DNA of 64,000 bases from Plasmodiophora brassicae (taxonomy: Eukaryota > Endomyxa: Phytomyxea > Phytomyxea > Plasmodiophorida): positions 1,240,001-1,304,000 of the forward strand of contig CP145414.1 in the NCBI GenBank assembly GCA_036867785.1. Direction: 5' to 3'. Position 1 is the first letter of the stretch; every line of letters starts with the position of its first letter. This document shows positions 18,825 to 28,901 of the stretch, one piece after another. The notes below the pieces were generated by a model that saw only the letters and a program-made list of their open reading frames with translations, did not search any database and was not told the origin of the DNA. The position numbers and the translations under genes were made by a program.

Positions 18825-20068
18825 TTCGCGTCTTCCGTGGTTATACGTAGCAGCTCGAATATAGGAATACCAAAATGACGTCGACCTGTGCCTTGCCTGA
18901 CGACGACAGAAATAGCCCGGCCTGCCGCCAAACACCTCTGCCACTGAGCCGCTCGCGTCAATCTACCCGCACTTCCGGAAGTGCGAACATTGACCTGGCT
19001 GACCGTGTCGGGATCCGAGATAGTATAGTGGCCAATAACTGAAAGGGTTTGCAAACTCAGAATACCATGCACGTTTACTGCGTTGGCGGTTCGTCACCAG
19101 CGAACATGTAATTCGTGATCCCACAAACACGACAGAGACAGTTCTACGCTTATGCCAAAGAAGCAACTGAAGCGTTTAGCGTGGTATCGCTTCATGACCC
19201 GCGCTGCCAGATAGCGAAAGGTCGCCGGTAGGTGAGCATCCATTATCACTGGCGGTGAAAGAGCCAATTTGGGTCTCGTCTCCGTCCCCGGGTTGGCATG
19301 TCGGGCAATCAGTCGAGCTGGTGCCCAATACTGACGAAAATGGGCCTGCCCGCGCAATTTGTGTGGGCGTTCTGAGTCATTGGGGCTGCTGGAAACTGTA
19401 CATTTGGAAGTACATTACATGAATTGGTTGATTTCGAGATAGTTTATTAATTAGTCAGATACCTCTCATTGGGAAACCGGTAGTTGTTAATTCCGCATAC
19501 GCCCTTCAAAGTAACTCCAACAACATTCAATTCATGGCGTCGCGTGCTGCCCATGTGCTTGAAATGTGCCAATTCCTGACTGAAGTGATGAAAAGTGCAT
19601 GTTGTGGCACTTCCGCACATATGTGAGCCGAAGTGACGAAAAGTGCGCTCTAACCCAGGAATGTGTGGCATTCGACACGCATTCGTGACGCATTTTGATA
19701 CACATCGATACATCTGACATGAACTTGACCAGAAGTGTACACTAGTGTACACTTTTGACCACACGAGTACGCGCTACCTGGCGGCTTCATTGTACCAATT
19801 GCAGACACTACGCGAGTAGATGGTCGACGATAACTTCGTTCCGGTGATGTGATCTGTGAGTTCGTTGCCACAATAGTATATTACGCTGAGTTAAACAGTT
19901 CGAAATATAACTGTACACAAATGCGTTTGTGTTCACTTTCAAGCAGCCCCATTCATTTCTGATCACTTCTGCAAACGAGTCGAGAAGTGACGGACCTGAC
20001 GAGAAGAGGGAATGACCCAATGGGCGACATGGGAGAGCAACCGGAGAAACCACATCTGACATCTGGCA
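18825..20068. other. Low-information region, no convincing gene
   Basis: Short minus-strand frames (19094-19357, 19447-19764) have no family pattern. At 19560-19770 the DNA has degenerate short repeats (GAAGTGAxGAAAAGTGC at 19578 and 19630, and the palindrome GTGTACACTAGTGTACAC at about 19735-19752). The region may be the upstream part of the candidate gene that follows. Confidence 0.3.
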
Positions 20069-20730
20069 GCAGTGGGAGACGGACCTCGTCATGCAGTGGA
20101 CCCGGGCAGGAGATTCTGTCAGCGAGATCCGGGCAAAGCTGCCCCAAATGAGCGAGAAGCACGTCACATCTAAGCTTTACAGGCTTAAACATGCCACGAA
20201 GAACTTCTCCCTGCCTGTCCCCACTACAGGGGAAGACTAGTATCACACCGTGGTAGGTATTTCAATTATTTTACGCTATCATTCGAGCCTTCGACTGCTC
20301 TGCTGACATAAATCGTTTTGTCAGATGGTGAGATGGAGCAAAGAAACGCAAGATTAGTGGGGGACGTATTGTTCAGAACGCTTCTGCGCACCTCAGAGGT
20401 GGCACCGACTGGTCTGAGGAAGTAGAGATCTACCATATCACTAAGAAGTTCCAGTTCGTGGCCGTGAAGCAGATGGCGACCAGTCTGCACATATTCATAC
20501 GGAAGCTGGTCCGGTACCAGATCACTTTCGGCCCCGTTCTTGCTGATGGCGTCCAGGTCGTATTTCATTCTTTGAATTACGGTCCCGAGATGCGCAGCAT
20601 GACAGGCTTGAGTGAATCTGAAACCCTGTCCCTGTTCCCCGAAGACAATGCGGAGAACACGATCACTGGACCGAAAATAAATTCATTCGCAATACAAAAC
20701 TCCGCATATTGCCGATGTACCCAGATATGA
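20069..20730 (+). CDS. Candidate gene with Myb-like helix-turn-helix exon
   Basis: An exon-like stretch ending at 20240 reads WETDLVMQWTRAGDSVSEI then SEKHVTSKLYRLKHATKN, the W...W...L spacing of a Myb/SANT-type helix-turn-helix. It is preceded by a plausible acceptor (TCTGGCAG). A second stretch to 20730 (SEEVEIYHITKKFQFVAV, then LHIFIRKLVRYQITFGPVL) has good coding character on the same strand after a possible acceptor near 20332. I could not fix the 5' end or the joining intron, so the limits are approximate. It might be a transcription factor or a remnant of a mobile element. Confidence 0.35.
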
Positions 20731-21066
20731 TACATTGACGATATAGAACGATGTACCCTGTCTGCGCAGTCCAGTAGGTTGAAGCCATATATAACTGCAT
20801 TCCGACTGCGCGGCGCAATACATCCCCGACATGTAGATCTGTACTCAGGATGCACTGCGTAATACGTCGCAGGACATCCGATCGCTGACAGCTGTATCGA
20901 CAATGTATGGGCTATACTTGTTCTGTATCCGACCACGATACATTGTGAGTACGAATGCCATTTTTCCAAGACTTCTGAAACGAATGGATTCGCGTACTGT
21001 ATTCACATTTCACAGCTCAGAATTTTCTGTGACAATACCATCGTCCCTTGCCGTTCGACGGGAGCG

Positions 21067-22221
21067 TCATTGCCGTGCTAGATGCCGCCGGATCCAATTG
21101 CCGACGTGACGCGGCAAGTCGACCTTGGTGGAGAGCGTTACGTTGTCGAACATCGGGCACTGGAGTGCTATTTCACTTCGCAGCACTTCCAGGAAGCAAA
21201 ACCATTCTTGCGGAAGGCCCTGTTGCAGCAGCAGACCGACACAGCGGTCAACGATTCCAACGTCCGCGTTGACAGCGATGCCGTGGTCGTCCATCATCAA
21301 GCTCGGATGATCGGCAAGGCACGCTTTCTGCCTCTTGACAGGGCTCTTGTTGCTTGTTGAGATGCCTGAGGCGAGCCGTCGATGCTTGAGCTCATTTTGG
21401 ATGACTGTAACGCATCCCAATAAGAAGCAAGGCCGACATGGCACGCTTAACCGAACTTACAGATTTTGATTTCTTCGAACGGAAACGTCTCAGCAACGGC
21501 CTGCTCGATCTGGTGTTCCTCCACAAGCCATTGCTGTACCCGTCTTGGCAACTCCTTCTTAGAAGACAAGGCCACAACATCTGCCAGCTTGTGGTCCAGG
21601 ACCAACCTGACAACGGAACATGTCAAATTTGTTGCAAACGAGATATAGATTCTACATACTGCCTCAACGTTTCCTTGCACAAGAGAAATTGAACGCGCGC
21701 CGAGTCGTTTCTCTGGCGGACACCTTTGCCGAGAAATGACTGCAGGTGAGCCTGGATCAATAGACGGTCCAGTCTTTGCACTGCCGCTGCCGCCATTCCC
21801 ATGTTTTTCCCTCACTGCTAAAGGAAGACCATTCAAACGTATGATAGTGCGATCGTGTGTCGTCGGTGCAACCTTTCTTCCCGATCGGACACGGGTGGTG
21901 AAAAGACAGTTGATTCGGAGGAGACGCAGCCAGGCCGTCACGACGAGACTGCTTGTCTTCGTCTTCCAGGGACGCGATTGGCGAAGGCGGAACCCCGGCT
22001 GGCGCGGCTCGAACGCGACTTCGCGAACGTCCGCCTGCCGGCGAGAAGATGCGGGCGCCATCGACGTCGTACGGTAGTCCTTTCAAATAACGCGCCTCCG
22101 CGGCCTCCTCCGCCCTCGCGGATGTTGTCGGAGTCCGTGATCCACTCAATATTAGGGCGAACCTCAATATACCGCAGCACGCGCACGACATGGCAATGTT
22201 TTCGATGTTTAAAGACACCAT
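21067..22221 (-). CDS. Candidate multi-exon secreted protein with a short internal repeat
   Basis: The probable start region MVSLNIENIAMSCACCGILR (22221) followed by FALILSG looks like a signal peptide. Downstream exons are suggested by a perfect GTAAGT donor near 21459 and an acceptor near 21331. The products contain two related stretches, VALSSKKELPRRVQQWLVEE and VTLSTKVDLPRHVGNWIRRH, sharing V-x-L-S-x-K-x-x-L-P-R-x-V-x-x-W. The last exon ends at 21067 (RRHLARQ). The middle joins are unresolved. I recognise no family; a lineage-specific secreted protein is plausible. Confidence 0.4.
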
Positions 22222-22236
22222 TTTCCGGCGCAACCC

Positions 22237-24681
22237 ATGGCCGTGACGGTACGATGTGGTTGCCTGGGTGACTCACGTGCCGGCGTCTGCCCCGATGGGG
22301 CGGAGATCGATGGGTTTAGTCTCGTGACAGTACAGTGCTTCCCGGTGCAGGTCGAGCCTATGCGACGTGGCACTACGAGGCACCGCGTATCGATGTCACC
22401 CCCCAAACGCAACGTCCGCCACCGCGCGACCGCGTCCGATTCCAGTCGTCTGTGGCCGCCAACGAATTCGTCGCGCTCACCATGGGATCCACGAGTTCCA
22501 TCGCGCCGGGATTCGTTACCATCCGGGGATGGTAACCAGGTGCCGCTGCATCTCAACCGCGGAGGGTTGTCCCCACCCTATGACAGTGATGTCAGGGGAG
22601 CACTGTCACTTGACGACAACCCGCAAGGGCGCCCCGTTGGCGGTATACCGCGACACTCTGGAAGCGCGGCCCTACTAGTCTTCGTAATGATGAAGACGAC
22701 GGCTGAACCCCGCTGGAAAGCACCGACGAGGACGGCAGGTGCTTCTCAGATAGCGTTGCAGTTTCGCCGCTGTCTGACAAAGCTCGAGATGCTGCCGCCC
22801 GTTTCGTTTTACAATATCAGTAAGTTGATCGACTGGACTCTGCTCTCAGGCAGACAACTTATGGGAGCGTCACTGTAGGTGCCTTCCTTTAAGTCCACGT
22901 TCCCGATATATAGTGTCAAGTACGTCGGTCCAGGTCGCGGCTTTGTCTGGACTTCCCCTATAGAATGATGGATCGACAAGGGGGCAGCCAAGGAACATTT
23001 CCGCAAATTACCAGATAACGTCAGCTGCGGTGAGGCTGAGGTAATCAACGCATGCATCTAATTGGTCCCTTTGGCGATATGTCTGTTGATAGCCGTTACT
23101 CTCCTCAGGTGTGGCCGTAGTTCGGAATACTCCTGCAATCATGGGAATCCTCTCGTGTTTGGGCAAATGCGATATTCTGGCATGGATGTGGCGGCGAACA
23201 TTATGTCGTTGGAATTCCCCGAACATCAGGCGAAACCCTTCATCTTATCACTGGACATTCGATGCTGGATCCATCAACCTTGTCACACAAGGACTGGCAA
23301 GCGTTCAAGGAACATCCATGGGCTCTGCACTACCTGGAGGCATGCAGTAGGTTCGCTGAAACGACGGTCGCGCGAGTCGGTAACTATGACGAAGTGACAG
23401 GCGCTATCGACGTCTTTGACGAGTTCTGTCATGATAGTTACGGCTGCTGTCTACTTCCATCAAATGCCACAACCTTCCAAAGTGTGAAGTTCGGTACGAT
23501 TGCTCTTTATATTGCACCCACCTATAGTTACTAACGCATGCATCGTCCAGGACATGTAAGGTGGCAGGCGCGACATGGCCGTCATTCGACAACCGACAAC
23601 GATTACGTTGCGGCATTCGCTGATACAAACGGGGACGTGCACTTAGGAGCAATCAACGAAGTACTTCGCATCGAGATGCCGCTGGCGCCGCCGCGTTTAG
23701 CGATACAATCGCTAACGCTTGAATTATTCCACTGCAGCGGTAAAGCACGGCTCCACCTGGTTGACTCCTTGATTCACCATTTGCTATGATTGAGCAGATG
23801 GTTGGGACATGATCTCGTGTCCGATTGCCGCCCCCCATTCCTGCGACGTCACTCTACCTAGACAAGGACCGTGTTGCTACGCATCGCCTGCAGGATAGCC
23901 CGATGTTCCCCATCGTGCATGCTGTCCGTTGTAACGTTGCTCGGCCTAGTGCCTAGTCATCTGCCAGCGAGTCGGCGACGACGTCGTCAACGATAGCGAG
24001 GCCGCCTCAGCTGTTCCTTTTGTATGCCTTCTCTTGAGAGCAAACGCTATTCCCCTGGCGTTGGTGTCAACCAGCTACTGACTATAAACAATGTAGACAT
24101 GTGCTACTAAAGCATGTTAAAGACCATCCGGACTCTGCGATATGCTGTATTGGCAATGAATGCAATCAGATACACTGGCAATATGTTTGGCAGATATATC
24201 ACCAATGTATCGAACCTTGGAATACAGTGGCGATACAAGGCCTCGCGGATGTATCCGCGCTGAATCGATTTTCGGCCCAGTGGATATCCGTGTTCAACCT
24301 ACGCCCACCGACTGCGTGCTCGAGAGGGAGTATACTGTATACCCGTTACTTCTATCCTCAAGTTGACCCTGCCGCTCCTGCCGAAGAACAGCAGCGCAGG
24401 CCATGAAGAATGCGCGCTTTCTGGGCTACACTGTTCCGATCCAGGACCTTTTAACAACGCCTGTGGATCACGATGTCCCGGCTTCGATGTGTGCCCTCGA
24501 ATACATTCATTAGTCCCTTTGTTTAATTACATGTCTGGCATCCTAGCATATCTCCCATCATTCGTCAAAAATATCATTTCCGGGGAGCCCCAGTGGCGCC
24601 CCCCGCGACAGTGAGTGCGGTGCCGGTCGACGGGGACGCCGTGCGCTATGGAATTGTTAAAAACAGAGAATGGCTGGTGGA
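22237..24681. other. Unresolved region with scattered coding-like pieces
   Basis: Plus-strand stretches with reasonable composition appear at about 22350-22535, 23110-23250 and 23262-23534 (HKDWQAFKEHPWALHYLEA, then NYDEVTGAIDVFDEFCHD). They do not assemble into a gene I can defend. Around 24130-24360, and also at 20700-20960, the DNA is rich in GATAC/GTATC words, perhaps degenerate repeat sequence. No transposase or LTR was recognised. Confidence 0.3.
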
Positions 24682-25242
24682 GTGTAAAATACATGTATTT
24701 TACACGTAAAAAACATGTTTAAAACAGCAGGGGGTTGCGCCCCCCTCGCAGTACGCCTTCATACCATGGTCACGGTCCTGACAACCTGACCAGATTTGAT
24801 GATCTCCAACTGGGTACAAATGTGTGTCCGAAATCGCCTCGGCAAGTGTGCCTGGCTCGGCAATGCCAACGAACCCTGCGAACTCGAGTCGAATTACGTC
24901 TTCGTCATCGGAATCATCGTCTGGCTCTTCGTCAAAGTCACGTACTTCCGAACCAAGCGACCCGGTTCAACGTGTGAAAGGGGTCATCTCGCGTATCTTT
25001 GTACGGCGATTCATCTGGGCACTTGAATGCGATCCCAGTTCCTTGCTCGACGTTGCATCCCGATAGTCGAGCGCGTAGCCGGGAGTGCACGCGGTTGCAG
25101 GACTTGTGATTCCGCTCGCCCCCGACGACGACGACGCGCACGCACAACGAAGGCTCTGGGATGGATCGGGAAACCCTTACGTTACCTGTATTTTACAGTG
25201 TAAAGTTGGTTCCTGAGTGGTGTATTTTACATGTAAAAAACA
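24682..25242. repeat. Palindrome and direct repeats bracketing a 0.5 kb segment
   Basis: 24682-24705 is a perfect 24-bp palindrome built on GTGTAAAATACA. Overlapping it, TGTATTTTACACGTAAAAAA (24694 on, to 24715) recurs with one change at 25221-25242, in direct orientation. A third related word (CTGTATTTTACAGTGTAAAG) is at 25188-25207. A GGGGGTTGCGCCCCCC hairpin follows the left copy. The segment between may be a decayed inserted element; no target-site duplication is seen. Confidence 0.6.
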
Positions 25243-25343
25243 GGCTTGTAAATTACAACAATTCCATACGTGCGCCCCCGTCATGCGCGCGCCTGCCGCC
25301 TGGGGCCCATTTTGGATTCGGGGCTGTGCGTGCGGTCACGACA

Positions 25344-27512
25344 ATGGCGGGTGCGATCCGCACGACCTTGGTGCTGGCGGCATGCGTCTGCGCCGGCGTC
25401 TGCAGCGCGGACCGGCAGTGGCGTCCCGCGCCGATGGAGATGCCGGAATCGCTGACGACGACCTGGGAGCGGATGCAGTGGCTGTGGCGGTCGCTGCCGG
25501 GCCAGCTGGTGGACTGGCTGAAAGACGATGGCGATGGCGAACGCGTCGTCATACCCGATTCCGCATATGCGGCCGGGTCGCAACTCGATGGAGATCCTGG
25601 ATACTTCGCGTTCGCTCCTGAGCTCGTTGGGAGCATTGTGCCGAATGACCCGTACCCGGCGAGCTGGCATGGGAGGTGCTTCCAGGTGGTGACGGCTCGT
25701 GCTACGCAGAACGGAACGGGCCCGGTGTACGTCGTTTGCGAATGCCAACACTGGAACGGTCTGACGTTCATCAATACCAGGAGCGTCGAGGTCGAGGTGT
25801 CCGACCCAGTGGACTGGTCCTGCTCGGAATCGTATATGTTCGCGTGCATGGACGGCGTTCATCGGGCGACGTTCTGGAGGCACGGGAAGCATACGTTCAC
25901 ATGGAAGTTACCGGACGAGGACCCTGCTCTCAGGTGGGACCTGATGTCGAATGGCTTCAGGGCGTTCCGGTTCCGGGGGCCTTTACCGGAAATGGTGCGA
26001 TCGTTGCACGCCACGATCCAGTTGTTCCACCAGCCGATGACGCATGCCGAAGTGTCGGAAGAGGCGACTGAGGCGAATCGCGATTTCCTGAGACGCCATA
26101 TGCCATTGACGCCGCAGCCGCAACCTCGCACGGCCGCACCTGGGCCCCTGCCGATCGACGTTGACGAAATCGGGTCGGGCGACTTCCTCGGTATCGTTCG
26201 TCTAGACGGTTTGGACCCCATGCTGTCATGGGCCATGGGATCGACGACAGGTCAGCGCGTAAATCGCACGTTGCAACCCAAGGTCCCACAAGCCTGACGT
26301 AACCGGCGTTACAGGGCACACAGCTATCGCGTTACGGCATCCTGTCACGAACGATCTCTACGTCGCAGAATCGACGGCAAAGTCTTCGTACTGGCCTGTT
26401 GATGGCGTCCAAGCAACGCCGTTCGCAAAGTGGATGGAACTCGCCGAACGCGCTTCTTTCAACGTCGTCTGGTTGCCGCTGGCACCAAAGTACAAGGAGA
26501 GGTTCGACTCTGGGCGGGCCTGGAAGTTCTTCGTGGACAACGAAGGATTCGAATATGGCTATGGGAATATGCTGTAAGCAGGCGAGGTGAACCGTTGTGG
26601 TGTGCGTCCCGTCTGACTTGCTGGTGCCCATTACTTCAGGTGGTCTTGGGTAGATACCGTTTCCGACAATTACCCCAGGATGCCGCCGGCCTTCACTGAA
26701 ACCGTGATTTCCTGGGAAATGTTAACTCTACTCGCCCAGTGGACGGAGCGCATGTACCCGAAGCTTGGCGACCCGCTGTTTCGTCAAGCATGGAACCTGC
26801 GCCTGGGCACGTCGGGTCTGAGCACGGCTGAACTAGTCATGGAGGCCAGTCGCCAAAGGATCCCCAACGGTGTCCTTCCAGCTCTCGTCGAACGCGACTC
26901 CTTCGTCTACAACACAACTCGCTTCGGGAAGCCTGCCCGCGGGCGCTCCATGGTCTGCTGCGTGTTCGTATGCGCGGTGTGGAAGGCGGCCGGCCTGTTT
27001 GGTCAGCACGCGGGCGAGATCAACTGTGCGGAATTCACGAACCTCGACGTCTACGCTCTCGCCGTCTTCGACGAGAGCCGCATGAAGGATGGCCGCCCTC
27101 AGGCATGCAAGGTACGCAGGTCGCCCGCTTCGTCTGGCCGGTTCATCACGGGCCAACCCTGAACGAACAGGATGCCGACCCGGACAACGACCATTGCCAA
27201 CTGCTTGGCACCTCGCAGCTTCGCCTGGAACACGTCAACTCCAAGGACCCGTTCCCACACATGTCGGAGAACTGCCCGAGCGTCGGCCCAGCCTGTACGA
27301 CCCGATTCGTCTTGTCGCAACGTCGACAATGGGCGGCGCCCTTCCTGATTGTGTGTTTCACCCGCAGATCTCCGCCCCGCAAGCTGCTGAACGTTCGGCG
27401 TCCCCCGTTCATGTCCGCATATAAAGAGTCGCCTGTATGTCTGTCTGGGATCAGCGTCATCGGCGGTAGAGCCCCCTGCCGTTTCGTTTGGACTGTCTCG
27501 GTGACCGGGTAG
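25344..27512 (+). CDS. Secreted protein with circularly permuted NlpC/P60-like (papain-fold) pattern
   Basis: Four exons fit splice signals and phase: 25344-26250, 26315-26573, 26640-27111 and 27171-27512 (659 aa; 3' end less certain). The start MAGAIRTTLVLAACVCAGVC is a signal peptide ending near CSA-DRQ. The C-terminal half has the order expected of permuted NlpC/P60 (YiiX-like) hydrolases: SGDFLGIVRLDG, then TGHTAIAL (candidate His), LYVAEST (candidate Glu), EYGYGNML, and SMVCCVFVCAVWKAAGLF (candidate Cys). A cysteine-rich tail follows (CQLLG, SENCPSVGPAC). The region before residue about 260 has no match I know. Substrate is unknown; a lysosomal or secreted hydrolase is the best guess. 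Confidence 0.75.
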
Positions 27513-27554
27513 GGCGCGGGTCCGCAGTGTGACGGGGACGGGCGCGCGACACCG

Positions 27555-27928
27555 ATGACGGCGGGCGGCGCACCCGGGACGTTCGACGCCGCCGTTCGCT
27601 TCGTGCAGAGCCCGGCGACGCCGTCGACGAAGAGGCAGACGAACGCGCAGAAGCTCATGTTCTATGCGCTGTACAAGCAGGCCACGGCCGGGGCGAACAC
27701 GACGCCGGCGCCCGGCCGTTTGAACGTGGTCGCCCGCGCCAAATGTTCGTCCGCGCGTATTCGTGCGTCGTTGTCGCTGCTCTGAGAGGACAGGACGCGC
27801 CGTCAGGGGACGCATGGAAGCAGCTCGGGTCGCTGTCGAAGGACGACGCCAAGAAGCGGTACATTGCCGAGCTGGACAAGTTCGACCCATCGTGGAAGAA
27901 GGCGGCAGCGCCGGCCGCCAAACTATAG
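27555..27928 (+). CDS. Acyl-CoA-binding protein
   Basis: Two exons (27555-27744 and 27807-27928; 62-nt intron) give 103 aa. The product has the ACBP order: FDAAVRFVQ, QKLMFYALYKQATAG (ligand-binding YKQAT), RLNVVARAKWDAWKQLG across the splice, and LSKDDAKKRYIAELDKF. ACBPs hold long-chain acyl-CoA esters in the cytosol and buffer them for lipid synthesis. Splicing rebuilds the invariant KWDAW, which supports the intron. A short Lys/Ala tail follows. The gene converges on the ferredoxin gene, with about 100 nt between stops. Confidence 0.93.
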
Positions 27929-28028
27929 AACCAATAGTGATTGAACGAGGGACCGGCCCGTCGTGTATACTGTACTATCCCGATGGCACCAGGTGGGCGG
28001 TACGCGCGCGCGCCGGCGCTGCCCGGTC

Positions 28029-28648
28029 TTACGGGATCTCGCTGTCGTCGTACTCGGGGATGGCCACGCGCATGCCCTCCATGTCGGGGGTCACGGTGAT
28101 CTGGCAGGCCAGCCTCGTGCTGTGCAACGGGACGAATCACACCGCTGGCCGACGCGCATGCCGGGGACGACAGACCGACTTCGATTTGATGTTGGGGATC
28201 TCGCCGAGCATCTCCTGTTCGCGCCAGTTGACGGGCGGCAGCTGCGATCATCCAGATCAGGGCAGCGACGCCGACGTATGGCAGGCGGCGCGACGCAACC
28301 TTGTCAAGGTACTCACGGGCGACATCGACGTGACAGTAGGTGCACTGGGGGCCCTCGCCGAACAGTTCAACGGGCGCGCCCCCTCCGCCACAGGCGCCAT
28401 CGATCGGCAGATTGTGCTCCCGGGCGGCGACCAGCAGACTATCGTGCAGGCCGCGGCTCAGACAGCGGCAACGACGCGCGCGCCGGCACGCCCGCCGACC
28501 TGTCGCCGACCTTGCACGGCAGCGTACGCTGCGTGCCCGCGAAATCACTGAACGTAATCATGACCCGTTCGGCGGCGTCGGTCGCCTTCGCGCCCGCATC
28601 CGTCGCCAGGCAGCGCCGCAGCGCCCGCACCACCCCCGACGAATACAT
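28029..28648 (-). CDS. Mitochondrial [2Fe-2S] ferredoxin (adrenodoxin type)
   Basis: Four exons in phase (28648-28500, 28438-28300, 28241-28180, 28119-28029) give 146 aa. Introns are 58-61 nt. The N-terminus (MYSSGVVRALRRC) looks like a mitochondrial presequence. MITFSDFAGTQRTLPCKVGD and LLVAAREHNLPIDGAC are the standard start of the fold. The cluster cysteines are GAC, QCTYCHV and LACQI. YLDKLPPVNWREQEML and TRLACQITVTPDMEGM complete it. It donates electrons in mitochondrial Fe-S assembly or haem/steroid chemistry. Odd: the cluster loop is lengthened by about ten codons between the first and second Cys (28345-28374); see findings. Confidence 0.9.
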
Positions 28649-28901
28649 CGTTCCGCTCCCCCCAGCCCGAGCCTGCCGACAAAAACGTGACGCCGCGATC
28701 GGAAAACGCACGACGCTTCCCGGTCGGGAGGCGCCGAATCGGTCGTCCGTCGCCCCCGCCGCCCACCGGACTCACGTTCGATTTTTGCGCGCGTCTCGCA
28801 TTCGTCGTGCGAGGCGCGAGTCGCGACACGCTCTGCAGGATGCACCTGAATAGTTTACTTGAAAACGGCGTGCGGGGGCTGCCGATTAGCAACGGCATAG
28901 G

